DNA of 64,000 nucleotides from Trichomonas vaginalis G3 (taxonomy: Eukaryota > Parabasalia > Trichomonadida > Trichomonadidae). Where the stretch lies: NCBI RefSeq assembly GCF_026262505.1, contig NC_067205.1, positions 12,710,001 through 12,774,000 on the forward strand, in the 5' to 3' direction. A program made the position numbers and the translations under genes. Of the stretch, positions 48,635 to 57,713 are shown in pieces. The notes under the pieces were generated by a model. It was not told the origin of the DNA and made no database searches. It saw nothing but the letters and a program-made list of their open reading frames with translations. The first letter of the stretch is position 1. Each line of letters begins with the position of its first letter.

Positions 48635-48758
48635 TACAAGTTACAATTTATTTTTAATGAAATGCCACAGAAGAGACAAAAGGAACCGTTAATGATGGTT
48701 TTGATACTATGATTCAAAGAGGTGGGCACCCTTAAACATTTATTTTATTTTTATATAA

Positions 48759-49346
48759 ATGAATAGCGTAGATTTAAAAATTTTAATTAATGATTTAGTA
48801 CTTAATCAAAATTTTCTTAATTATTATGATTTAAAAGCATATCTCCAAAAATATAATAATATAACGGGTGATGATATGGAATATTATTATCCATATTATA
48901 AAAATGAAATTTTGAAATATCATGATAGAATAATTTCTAAAATTAAAGACAAAATTAAAAATAATGAATATACAAAGGGAAAAACTAAATCACAACTTAA
49001 ACAGTTGAAAGATTTCAAAAATAAAGTATTAACAGAAGAAGATATTGATGAATTATATAAATTATATAATCCTGAGCCACAAAAACCAAAGCTGAGGTCT
49101 AAAGTAGCAAATGTTCAACAGCTAAAGGAACAAAACGCCCAGGTCCTTCAGACCATAAATGAAGCACAAGCTTTAATTTATGATTCATTAGTTAAACCAT
49201 ATTCAGCCCGACTTTTAAATGAAGATCAACTTTTGGAATTCATCCTTCAACATAAACTCGAAGCGGGAAAGTATATCAAACCTTTATATACAGCATATTT
49301 AAAACAAATGAATAGAATACATCCAGAATTAATGAAGGGGGAATGA
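48759..49346 (+). CDS. hypothetical protein upstream of integrase, Mav2 copy
   Basis: 195 residues, matching 21522-22097 except for the first 40 residues and the linker, which here reads KLRSKVANVQQLKEQNAQ. The linker therefore carries QQLKEQNAQVLQTI, nearly the same as the start of the tail-fibre protein (QQLKAQNTQVLQTI). Overlaps the integrase start by four bases. Confidence 0.75.
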   Translation: MNSVDLKILINDLVLNQNFLNYYDLKAYLQKYNNITGDDMEYYYPYYKNEILKYHDRIISKIKDKIKNNEYTKGKTKSQLKQLKDFKNKVLTEEDIDELYKLYNPEPQKPKLRSKVANVQQLKEQNAQVLQTINEAQALIYDSLVKPYSARLLNEDQLLEFILQHKLEAGKYIKPLYTAYLKQMNRIHPELMKGE

Positions 49347-50313
49347 ATTCCAAAACTTCATCATCCAAAATCAAAGCAGATAAAATTAAACCACTTGCAA
49401 CACCAAAACTTCCAACGACAGTACCGCCTCCTCCTTCAGTTAATCCTTCATCATTCACTTTATTATATCCATTTCAAACATTAAAGAAGCAAAAAGATTT
49501 TAAAAAGTGTTTCAAGATATTAAATAAACCAACTGACCCAAAAATTCAACCGTTAAAGGAAAAATTTAGTCGCCCTTCATTTGCACCATATCCATATTCA
49601 TACGAAATCGATCATCTGGAATATTCAAAAGGAAACGTTACTTATTTATTTGCCATTAACATTAACACTAGATATTTATATTGCATTCCAGTGAAAGGGA
49701 AAACAGAACAGGAAACAAGAAGAGCTATTCAATACTTACTAGATCATGAAAGAGTAGATAATATCAGGGGTGATGGCGATAAAGGATTTCAGGCAACTAT
49801 GACTCATTATTTCCCACAAATTAATTTTTACTTCTCATCTTCTCCATATACGTTTCATAATAAAACAGTTGATGCGGTAATGAGAACTCTTAGAGATGCG
49901 TTAGGGGTTAACGGTCAGATATACTGGGATGGAAATCATGACTCCATCATACAACAGTTAGTATATTATTATAATAATACATGGCATAGAACTATAAACA
50001 TGAAACCAGTGGAAATGAAAAATGATATTTCAAAAGAATGGGAATATATTATAGAAAGCAAATGGAAAGGTTAAATGATGTTAAACGTGAACAAATTAAT
50101 TCGGGGCTCATGAATTTTAAACAAGGGGATAAAGTTTTGATTCATCTCGATTATGGAAAAACTGATAAATCAATGACAAAAAGAAGACGAAGATTTGACA
50201 CAATAGCTGAATTTGTTAGATATATTAACGGTAATGCATTAGTTGAAGTTGACAATAAATTAATAGAAATTCCGATTTATTTTATTACTCCATTATATTT
50301 AAATAATATTTAA
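49343..50313 (+). pseudogene. Maverick integrase, Mav2 copy, one frameshift
   Basis: The core is intact through both Asp residues (YEIDHLEYSKG; NIRGDGDKGFQ) and the putative third acidic residue (VDAVMRTLRD). A two-base gain near 50050 (ATTATAGAA against ATTAGAA) shifts the frame before the C-terminal domain, which resumes in the frame ending at 50313. The break is thus at a different site from Mav1. Confidence 0.88.
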
Positions 50314-50334
50314 TTTTTTTTTATTTCGTAAGAA

Positions 50335-50631
50335 ATGAGTGACAACAAAGCAGTCAAGAGTCCAGACAATGAATATAAAAAGAAACTAAACAGAATTAAA
50401 TCAAAAATATGCTATTACAAAAAGAAGCCGCAATGTGGTGGGGTTGATGCCCATAAAACTAAAGTAATTGAAAACGATGAAAAAGATAAAGAAATAATCG
50501 AAAAATTAGAAACTTACCGTTCAATCCTTAAACTGGGTGAAGCAAAAATAAAAGAATTTAATAGAATAAATAAATTGATTGGAAGAGATGAATTTAATAA
50601 AGATGAATTTTTAAACTCTATCCAAATTTAA
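50335..50631 (+). CDS. small basic hypothetical protein, Mav2 copy
   Basis: 98 residues, same length as 23081-23377, with substitutions mainly around residues 43-53. Leader TTTTTTTTATTTCGTAAGAA before the ATG. Confidence 0.7.
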   Translation: MSDNKAVKSPDNEYKKKLNRIKSKICYYKKKPQCGGVDAHKTKVIENDEKDKEIIEKLETYRSILKLGEAKIKEFNRINKLIGRDEFNKDEFLNSIQI

Positions 50632-50792
50632 TTTTTATTCCTCTTCGACAACGTCTCTCTTTCCATCATTAGTGCATAACCGCATTTTCTCAGTTTTAGT
50701 GGTTTGTTATTTTTAATTCGTTCTTGCATCATTTTTATCATTTCCTCCCTTGTTATAATTCGTGGTAAATTTTGAGCTTGTGGGGTATCCAT
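50628..50792 (-). CDS. 54-residue conserved small protein, Mav2 copy
   Basis: ATG at 50790-50792. Same length as 23374-23538. The KNNKPLKLRKCGYA core is identical, while the neighbouring segment (MMQERIKNN against MMRELAKNN) and the tail differ without stops. This supports a real small gene. Confidence 0.6.
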   Translation of the reverse strand: MDTPQAQNLPRIITREEMIKMMQERIKNNKPLKLRKCGYALMMERETLSKRNKN

Positions 50793-50867
50793 TTATGATA
50801 AAAATAAAAATTTGTTATCACTTATTTTATCGTTAATGTTTTACGTTAATGGTTTTTAGGTTATTCA

Positions 50868-51222
50868 TTAATTAATTATTTTTGAAGAACTGAAGGTGTC
50901 ACCAGGTCACCAGGTCACCAGGTTAATTAACTTCTCTGAAAAAATGAGACAACATGACATTTAGACAACAACACAGGAAGAAGGCAGTTATGAATTATTT
51001 TTGAAGAACTGAAGGTGTCACCAGGTCACCAGGTCACCAGGTTAATTAACTTCTCTGAAAAAATGAGACAACATGACATTTAGACAACAACACAGGAAGA
51101 AGGCAGTTATGAATTATTTTTGAAGAACTGAAGGTGTCACCAGGTCACCAGGTCACCAGGTTAATTAACTTCTCTGAAAAAATGAGACAACATGACATTT
51201 AGACAACAACACAGGAGGAAGG
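50868..51222 (+). repeat. Mav2 left tandem array, CACCAGG type, three copies
   Basis: Units of about 119-120 bp equivalent to the Mav1 array. The three TACCATG words are replaced by three CACCAGG words (TCACCAGGTCACCAGGTCAC), while the AATTAACTTCTCTGAAAAAA and CAACACAGGA segments are kept. Confidence 0.93.
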
Positions 51223-51245
51223 CAAAAATAAATTCCAATCATACT

Positions 51246-51393
51246 TTATAAAGCTTCATTTACAGGTATTTCATCGTCAGTAAATGAATCCTCATTATCG
51301 TTTGGTTCAACCTGTTTATATAATCATTTCATTTCTTCTTTCAAAACATAACACCACGTCTGTTTATCGTCTATTCTTCTCTGTTGTTGACAT
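51246..51393 (-). pseudogene. fused relic: short KilA-N start joined to helicase tail
   Basis: The ATG at 51391-51393 gives the first five or so codons of the short KilA-N gene, directly joined to the last 40 codons of the SF3 helicase remnant. The helicase part has a TGA in frame and ends at 51246-51248. It represents a deletion of about 0.75 kb relative to Mav1 with an AGA microhomology at the join. Confidence 0.75.
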
Positions 51394-51480
51394 ATCTGTC
51401 TTTATATTCCGGATAAAAAAATATTTTATAAAAAACTAACTTTATTTTCTGACTTTCACAAAAGACCAAAAATAAACGCT

Positions 51481-52092
51481 TTACATGTATTTTTCAGCAA
51501 CTTCGTCAAATAATTTTATAGCTTTATCTATCTCATCTACTTCAAACGTTTCTTTACCTTTCATGGGAGCACCATACCTTTTCTCAAACTTTTCAAGTAG
51601 TTCTGTTTCAGCAGCTCTCATATCATTAACGAACACAACCTTGACTCTATTGACTGTACTGTCATATCTTTGAGTTATATTATATGTTCTTCCTATCTTA
51701 TATCTCTTTGTATTGAAGTCCTTCGGTTTCTGAACGATGTAAAGTAAGCCTTCACTGCAACGTTCCGTATCGAATGAACCATAAGTTATGAAGTTATATC
51801 CAACAACTGGGTCTAACCATAACAAAACTATTGGTATAAGACTTTTGTCAATGAGATATGCTGTAGTTCCATAGAATCTTACCGATATCATAAGCTCAGG
51901 ATTTCTTGTCAAAATTTTCTGAGTTGAAGCATTTCTAACCCAGTCGTTTGTTTTCTTTCCAGATGGAGATATAATGTCTGACAAAGAATATTTGTTGTAT
52001 TTCTTTGAGTATCTTACGTTTAAATCACCTATTCTAACCACTTTGGTGTCATTGTCTATCTTTCTAACTGTTTCAAACTCAATGTTTGTCAT
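51481..52092 (-). CDS. KilA-N/T5orf172 protein, Mav2 copy, inverted
   Basis: 203 residues from ATG 52092. Matches 26335-26946 with a handful of substitutions (for example VRFYGTTAY for VAFHGTRAY) and no breaks. Same leader (TTTTGTATGTAAGAACAGAA). Opposite strand relative to the element compared with Mav1. Confidence 0.85.
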   Translation of the reverse strand: MTNIEFETVRKIDNDTKVVRIGDLNVRYSKKYNKYSLSDIISPSGKKTNDWVRNASTQKILTRNPELMISVRFYGTTAYLIDKSLIPIVLLWLDPVVGYNFITYGSFDTERCSEGLLYIVQKPKDFNTKRYKIGRTYNITQRYDSTVNRVKVVFVNDMRAAETELLEKFEKRYGAPMKGKETFEVDEIDKAIKLFDEVAEKYM

Positions 52093-52114
52093 TTCTGTTC
52101 TTACATACAAAATA

Positions 52115-52178
52115 AAAATATATTTTAGGTGAAGAGGTGAGATTTCACCTGTTTTCTCACCTAATTTTTAACCCCAGT
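52115..52178 (-). repeat. GGTGA-type repeat unit
   Basis: TTAGGTGAAGAGGTGAGATT then TCACCT and CTCACCT words. Same position and spacing as the GTTAG-type unit next to the 313-residue gene in Mav1, with different words. The inverted partner lies at 53237-53310. Confidence 0.85.
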
Positions 52179-52182
52179 TATT

Positions 52183-53124
52183 TTATAAGCGTTTTACATG
52201 AATTGTACGATGTATATTTGAAATTCTAAACAATTTCGTAGCTTCTATTTCTTCTGTCAGTATGTCAAAAGTTTTAACAATGCCGAAAGTTTCTTTATAC
52301 TTCTTCTTGACATCAGATAATAGGAAATCGTCAGCTGTTGGATAGTTTTTGTTCAGAAATGCTAACATGTCCATTTTATCTTCTGCTGGTTTCTCTACTT
52401 CTTTCTTTAAGTCAGCATAGTCGTTTCTCATACGTTCTATCTCTTTGACGGAGTAGTTATATTTCCTCATTGCTGCTTTACATTTTGAACATTGCGGATT
52501 CATTTTTGCGTTATACATTGAAATTTGACCTGTTAGAACAACTAAGGCGTCAATGGTTTTCTTTAACTCAAAAGTTGTTGGTTTTATTTGTCCATTCCAT
52601 ATTTTACATCTTTTATCTTTATCTCTTATCTGCCATACACATTCAGCAACTAATGAAACAAAGTTGTCGTATGTCTTAAACTCCCCAGATTTATATATGT
52701 CAGAGATGTTCTTATATACCATGTCGCAATCTTTGTCCATAACTTTATGATTGCAATGATATCCTAGAAACTCATAGTTTACTTTACGTATGAACTTCTT
52801 TATTTCTACTGAGTCAGTTGGTTTCACTTCTATTTCATCGAATTCATGAATAGTTAGTTTTTGCTGCTGAATTTCAGGCAATTTGGGTAAATGGTCAATA
52901 ATGTCCTGCATGTCATAAAGATACTGTTCATTTGTTTCATCTTTCGCACTACAGTCTAAATTACTTGTTAAAAGTTCTTGCTTAATTCTTTGTATTTCTG
53001 TCTCAAAAGTATATGAAGAAGGAATGAAGCTTTTCATCTCTACCAACATTGACGTAGGATTCATGACTAGCGAGTTTGGTGCTGTAGTTGTTTGAATTGT
53101 TGTTGTGCCAATTGTTGAAATCAT
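52183..53124 (-). CDS. 313-residue cargo protein, Mav2 copy, inverted
   Basis: Same length as Mav1 25230-26171 and intact. Differences cluster at the N-terminus (ISTIGTTTIQTTTAPNS) and the last 20 residues (RISNIHRTIHVKRL against KVMNHRNIYHVKRL), the two ends nearest the bracketing repeats. The concentration of changes in the last helix could alter DNA specificity, in step with the changed repeat words. Confidence 0.78.
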   Translation of the reverse strand: MISTIGTTTIQTTTAPNSLVMNPTSMLVEMKSFIPSSYTFETEIQRIKQELLTSNLDCSAKDETNEQYLYDMQDIIDHLPKLPEIQQQKLTIHEFDEIEVKPTDSVEIKKFIRKVNYEFLGYHCNHKVMDKDCDMVYKNISDIYKSGEFKTYDNFVSLVAECVWQIRDKDKRCKIWNGQIKPTTFELKKTIDALVVLTGQISMYNAKMNPQCSKCKAAMRKYNYSVKEIERMRNDYADLKKEVEKPAEDKMDMLAFLNKNYPTADDFLLSDVKKKYKETFGIVKTFDILTEEIEATKLFRISNIHRTIHVKRL

Positions 53125-53236
53125 ATCTTTTATACAAAATAAAAAATAAATAAAAATAAAGTTAGTTTTATTTTTTCTATCTTAAGGAAATTCATGAAAA
53201 TTCACGAGAAAGCAAAAGCAATCTGAGCCGCTAAGC

Positions 53237-53310
53237 GGTGAGAAAACAGGTGAAAAATTAGGTGAGAAAACAGGTGAAATCTCACCTCTTCACCTAAAAT
53301 ATATTTTTGT
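53237..53310 (+). repeat. GGTGA-type repeat, inverted partner
   Basis: Contains GGTGAGAAAACAGGTGAAAA, then a second AGGTGAGAAAACAGGTGAAA and the palindromic centre GGTGAAATCTCACC. Longer than its partner at 52115-52178. Confidence 0.85.
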
Positions 53311-53329
53311 CTGATTTACACTCATTACG

Positions 53330-53455
53330 ATGAAATCATGACAAAGGATATACGCTCATGTTTGACAAAACATTAACGATGAAACCATGACAAAACATTA
53401 ACGATGAAATCATGACAAAACATTAACGATGAAATCATGACAAAACATTAACGTA
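53330..53455 (-). repeat. 25-bp tandem repeat, about four copies
   Basis: AACGATGAAATCATGACAAA followed by ACATT, repeated. Related to the TTTGTCATGA repeats at 24300-24367 of Mav1 in opposite orientation, consistent with inversion of the island. Confidence 0.85.
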
Positions 53456-53465
53456 AACATTTATT

Positions 53466-53580
53466 TCCTGTGTTGTTGTCTAAATGTCATGTTGTCTCAT
53501 TTTTTCAGAGAAGTTAATTAACCTGGTGACCTGGTGACCTGGTGACACCTTCAGTTCTTCAAAAATAATTCATAACTGCC
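53466..53580 (-). repeat. single inverted array unit, CACCAGG type
   Basis: One unit, inverted relative to 50868-51222, carrying three CCTGGTG words. It closes the inverted part of the island on the right. Confidence 0.9.
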
Positions 53581-53610
53581 TTCTTCCTGTGTTGATGTCT
53601 AAATGTCATG

Positions 53611-53660
53611 AGGTTAGAAATGAGGTTAGATCTAACCATCTACCCTAAAAATTATTTTTG
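53611..53660 (-). repeat. GTTAG-type repeat unit in Mav2
   Basis: AGGTTAGAAATGAGGTTAGA then TCTAACC and CTACCC words. Only one GTTAG-type unit is visible in Mav2, beside the KilA-N gene. Confidence 0.8.
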
Positions 53661-53718
53661 GTGAATTCAATAAAAATAAATGGTTCATTTACTCACAATA
53701 TTTTTGTACAAAACGACC

Positions 53719-54354
53719 CTAAGCTTTTAACTTCTTTTCTGCAGCTTCTAATGCTATCTTAGCGAGTTCATATTCTCTAAATTCTCTCTTTAAATTTTCT
53801 TGTTCCCATTGGTCTAGTTCGAATGGAGAATCTCTATAACCATAACATAACTCACGTTCATGTTCTAATTGTTTTTCACACATTTTTCTAACTTCTTGTT
53901 CGAACAAAGGTTTAGCATTCTCTACTGTATCTTCGAGTTCTTCTTCATCTAATTTCTCATGAACTTTCTTGTCTATGGAGTCCATAATATCTTTGACATA
54001 AAATGCATACTTTACAGAGCACCATTCAGCAACAAAATGAACGAGGTCAGGATGTATGTAAATACCTTTGAATTCATTCATAACACCCTTTGTAAGCTCA
54101 TAAAATGCTTGTTTTGAGGTCGAGCCACTTTTGGCTTGACCGTATTCGTTCATCCAAAACTCAAGAATTTCCTGCATTTTAGCACTATTGAGAAATCTGT
54201 TTAAATGGTTTAACTTTCCTGCTTCTCTTGCCATCTTTGTTGCATTAATGTAACCATCCTTGTCTCTACGTAAGACTTCAATACCGTTATAAGTGCCTTT
54301 TGTGAATGTTTCGCCATTAGATTTGTTAGTGAATGTTTTTGCTTCGACTGACAT
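53719..54354 (-). CDS. KilA-N domain protein, full length
   Basis: 211 residues from ATG 54354 (MSVEAKTFTNKSNGETF). The KilA-N domain spans about 20-115: YNGIEVLRRDKDGYINATKM, KLNHLNRFLNSAKMQEILEF, TSKQAFYELTKGVMNEFKGI and YIHPDLVHFVAEWCSVKYAF. The C-terminal half (about 120-211) is a charged coiled coil (HEKLDEEELEDTVENAKPLF, AKIALEAAEKKLKA). All classical KilA-N landmarks (INATKM, GIYIHPDL, A.WCS..FA-like) are present. Probably a DNA-binding regulator. The Mav1 copy is only a fragment (24902-25064). Leader TTTTTTATTTTGTATGTAAG. Confidence 0.88.
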   Translation of the reverse strand: MSVEAKTFTNKSNGETFTKGTYNGIEVLRRDKDGYINATKMAREAGKLNHLNRFLNSAKMQEILEFWMNEYGQAKSGSTSKQAFYELTKGVMNEFKGIYIHPDLVHFVAEWCSVKYAFYVKDIMDSIDKKVHEKLDEEELEDTVENAKPLFEQEVRKMCEKQLEHERELCYGYRDSPFELDQWEQENLKREFREYELAKIALEAAEKKLKA

Positions 54355-54433
54355 TTCTGTTCTTACATACAAAATAAAAAATAAATAAAAATAATTTTAA
54401 AACTAACTTTATTTTTGGGCTGCATCATATTTT

Positions 54434-54540
54434 CGTAAATGTTGTCAAAATGTCATGTTGTCTCATTTTTTCAGAGAAGTTAAATAACCTGGTAGCACAT
54501 GGTAACATGGTAGCACCTTCAGTTCTTCAAAAATAATTAA
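54434..54540 (-). repeat. single inverted array unit, TACCATG type
   Basis: One unit with GGTAGCACATGGTAACATGG, the Mav1-type word set, apart from a first CCTGG. It lies outside the KilA-N gene, so Mav2 holds both word types. Confidence 0.88.
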
Positions 54541-54725
54541 TTATTGAATAACCTAAAAACATGAGACTTTGTCTCCGGACTCTTTGAGTCACTTAACGTA
54601 AACATTAACGTAAACATTTATTTCTGCAGTTCATCCATTACTTCATTACCTAATTAATTACAGACATAAAATATATTTAGTTCATTCGGTAAGCCTAAAC
54701 CCTTTGGGTCAAGTCTCAAGCGCGT

Positions 54726-55781
54726 TCAATGAATGCGGTACCATGCGAATACAGTCACAAATGGTGGCATGTAATCTTTACCCGAGCCTGTTGGATTTGT
54801 TGTGAAAGTGTGTGAATGATTACCTGCGGTTCCACAGAAAATACCTGTGCTTGAATCTACTGGGTCAGTTGTGATATCATATCTATTCATTCCCCATCTA
54901 TCCGAACCCGCTGCAAGATTTGTATAACCTCTTTTTGTTATTGAATGTGAATGATTACCTGTTGTGTTTGTAGTTCCTGTATGAGTGTGCGGTGGAAGGT
55001 TTGCTTCTTTAATTTTCTTCGAACCTCCTGTTTGCTTTGAATATCTAGCACAGTATAAGAATTTATCTACAATCTGCTTCCACGTACCAAAACCTAAAAC
55101 TGTTGATGGATTTGTTGAGTTCATTGATGTATAAATAGAACCAACAGGATATAATGTTTGAAGAATTTCATTTTTCATGCTTGTAATCACATCATTTACT
55201 TCCGACTTCTTTGCATAATTTTCATTCACATATGTTTTATCTGCTTTAAGGTCTAAACATCCTGAAACCCATTCTGTATCAGCTTTAACTTTAAAAGTCT
55301 CCGATGTCCATTCATGATACCATTCAACCTTTTCTTTAATTTCATTATCTTTTTCATCAACATAAACCAAATTTGCCTTCTTATTTAACTCACTATCCAC
55401 ATATTCCTTATCCGCCTTCTTCATTATGTCGTTTAGGAAACCTTCTATGAATTCCTCATTTAAATTAAATCTTCCAATCTTCAAAACTTTAGGAAATGCA
55501 TTTAATGCGTAATATCTCTGTTCTTCTGGTGGAATTGATGTTATATCATCCGTTATTCCTTTAATTTTTGAATTCATAAATAAAATTTCTTTTATATTTG
55601 ATATCACTGCACCACCTTTGCAAACGAATTCGAAATGTTCATTTTTCAATACTATCTCCAAATCTCCATATTTCAACCTTTGCGTTTGTTCTGCCGTCTT
55701 TGAATTATATGCATATATGGCGTATGTAATGGTCTGAAGGACCTGGGTGTTTTGTGCCTTAAGTTGTTGTGGTTTAATCAT
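54726..55781 (-). CDS. phage-type tail-fibre/collar protein, Mav2 copy
   Basis: 351 residues, intact, differing from Mav1 at about ten positions (for example NPSTVLGFGTWKQ for NPASVLGFGMWKQ). The HTHTG and NHSH motifs and the C-terminal AWYR are kept. Confidence 0.85.
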   Translation of the reverse strand: MIKPQQLKAQNTQVLQTITYAIYAYNSKTAEQTQRLKYGDLEIVLKNEHFEFVCKGGAVISNIKEILFMNSKIKGITDDITSIPPEEQRYYALNAFPKVLKIGRFNLNEEFIEGFLNDIMKKADKEYVDSELNKKANLVYVDEKDNEIKEKVEWYHEWTSETFKVKADTEWVSGCLDLKADKTYVNENYAKKSEVNDVITSMKNEILQTLYPVGSIYTSMNSTNPSTVLGFGTWKQIVDKFLYCARYSKQTGGSKKIKEANLPPHTHTGTTNTTGNHSHSITKRGYTNLAAGSDRWGMNRYDITTDPVDSSTGIFCGTAGNHSHTFTTNPTGSGKDYMPPFVTVFAWYRIH

Positions 55782-55805
55782 TTATTATGATTTAAAAATA
55801 AATAT

Positions 55806-56516
55806 TTAATCCGTTATCTCATCACCTATTTTTTCTATTTGAAATTGCCATAATATTTCATTCATGAATTCTAAATCACAATCAAATAGGTCAGTTATTC
55901 TAAATTTAATATTTGATAAATCTTTTGAATGAAGAATAAATGAATTCCCGGATAATTGAAACGGATATGATAAAGAAAATGTGTTTAAGTTGATGGATAA
56001 AATGTTTTGTATTGATGGGTAAGAGTTAGGGTCTAATGTTTGATGTGAAAATCTCATTGGGGTATTAACTTTATCACATTTGATTAAAATGAAATTGGAA
56101 CCAGTGTCAGAATACAAAACATCCCCAACATCTTTTTCAAAAATTAATATTCCCAACAATGAACGAAGATGAGGAGTACAAAATTTAATTTTCAGCGGAA
56201 ATTTAATAAGGTTATTTATTTCATCAAGTTCAAAAAGTTTATCGGGTTTTGATTTAAAATTTTCTTCATACCATACGATAAATGATTCATTTAAATAACT
56301 TAAAATCATGTTAATATCCCATTTCGCTATCACATTATTTATATACATATCATACGTTTTTTCATGGTCATCTTTAATAAATGATATATAATCTGAAGGG
56401 TCTAAAAGAATGGGATTAAATTTACCACTCACAGAAACGAGAGTAACATTATAAATTCCGCTAACTGTTAAATTTAATTCACAGTTATTATTCGAAATAA
56501 TATTGATAATTGACAT
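55806..56516 (-). CDS. possible minor capsid protein, Mav2 copy
   Basis: 236 residues, intact, four or five substitutions relative to 30024-30734. Assignment equally tentative. Confidence 0.45.
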   Translation of the reverse strand: MSIINIISNNNCELNLTVSGIYNVTLVSVSGKFNPILLDPSDYISFIKDDHEKTYDMYINNVIAKWDINMILSYLNESFIVWYEENFKSKPDKLFELDEINNLIKFPLKIKFCTPHLRSLLGILIFEKDVGDVLYSDTGSNFILIKCDKVNTPMRFSHQTLDPNSYPSIQNILSINLNTFSLSYPFQLSGNSFILHSKDLSNIKFRITDLFDCDLEFMNEILWQFQIEKIGDEITD

Positions 56517-56535
56517 TTTTATTACGATTAAAAAT

Positions 56536-57015
56536 ATGGTAAAGCGTTATTTTCCAGTGATAAATAAAACTAGAATAAGATTACCTCAAGAATTCATAAA
56601 TTCAACGAATAAGAAATTCATTCATGTTATAAATTTTAGTGTTTTCAGAAAATATGAGTCAATGTCATATTCATCAACAGGTTATATTTCACTTCATTCA
56701 AATTTAGTTCAATCAAACCCATATAATGACCATTTCATAAGATTTTCAGATGGTATTAAAAATGTAATTGATAGATTAAAATATGAACAGATTGACAATA
56801 TCGAATTTTTGGAATTTTGGTTTAAATATCCCGATGGAAAAAAGATTGAAGTTAAAGATAAAGCTGATACTATAACAAAAACAATTACAATGACCGATCC
56901 AGATAGTGGGGAACAAAAAGAAATAAAACAAACGATAGAAACTGGTGAAAGGTCAATTATTATCGATTATGATTCAAAGGATTATTATTCGATAATGTTA
57001 ATGCTTGAATATTAA
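56536..57015 (+). CDS. hypothetical virion-block protein, Mav2 copy
   Basis: 159 residues from ATG 56536, identical in protein sequence to 30754-31233 as far as I can compare; third-position changes are visible (for example TATCCC for TATCCT). This suggests purifying selection since the copies parted, or very recent divergence. Confidence 0.7.
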   Translation: MVKRYFPVINKTRIRLPQEFINSTNKKFIHVINFSVFRKYESMSYSSTGYISLHSNLVQSNPYNDHFIRFSDGIKNVIDRLKYEQIDNIEFLEFWFKYPDGKKIEVKDKADTITKTITMTDPDSGEQKEIKQTIETGERSIIIDYDSKDYYSIMLMLEY

Positions 57016-57353
57016 ATAGCCTTAACAAAGAATTTTTCAAGTGATATTTTATATTCATCAACTATTTTATTATAAATATCATTATATGTTAAATGAAGTT
57101 CAGTTGTTGTTCCGTTCTTTGATATCTTAATTGTGCTAATATCCTTTATAGGATTTATTTTTGCAACTGTTCCGCAGCATGAAACCTCATCATCTATGAA
57201 AAATTGAATCTTAACGTCTGAATCTTGAACATCACAAAGAATGGCGATAATGTGAATTAATGATTCATAAGGTAAAATAATTAAACCGGATTGGTCAATT
57301 AAATTTATTATTGAATCATAATTATTAATTATTATATCACGGTAAATTTTCAT
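57012..57353 (-). CDS. hypothetical protein, 113 residues, Mav2 copy
   Basis: Same as 31230-31571 with one visible substitution near the C-terminus (SLEKFF for SLKKFF). Confidence 0.65.
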   Translation of the reverse strand: MKIYRDIIINNYDSIINLIDQSGLIILPYESLIHIIAILCDVQDSDVKIQFFIDDEVSCCGTVAKINPIKDISTIKISKNGTTTELHLTYNDIYNKIVDEYKISLEKFFVKAI

Positions 57354-57363
57354 TAATTCAGAA

Positions 57364-57681
57364 TTAATGTCTATTTATATGGGTTCTCGATGTTTGATGA
57401 AAGAGGTGGGGGTATGTTGGATAAGTGGGAAGTTCAACAGGTTCTTTACCGGGTTCAGATAAAATGATTGGGTCTCCATTCTCATGGTTTTCTTCATTCT
57501 CCTCATTCTTCGGTAAGTCACGAGTTAATAAATTTTGTTGAGTTGCTGACCTTGTTAATTCGGGGCTAACATTAACTTTAACATTTTGAATAATTCGTGA
57601 TTTATCATCATTTACGTTATAACCAACCGTAATCTCTGCTTTTGCGTTAGTGTTCTTTTGACTAGTGAAACGTCTTCTCAT
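57364..57681 (-). CDS. small basic virion-block protein, Mav2 copy
   Basis: 105 residues. The basic N-terminus matches 31594-31896; the C-terminus differs (PVELPTYPTYPHLFHQ) because of the one-base difference near 57452. Confidence 0.55.
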   Translation of the reverse strand: MRRRFTSQKNTNAKAEITVGYNVNDDKSRIIQNVKVNVSPELTRSATQQNLLTRDLPKNEENEENHENGDPIILSEPGKEPVELPTYPTYPHLFHQTSRTHINRH

Positions 57682-57713
57682 TTATATTCGAATAAAAAAA
57701 TATATTTAAACTT

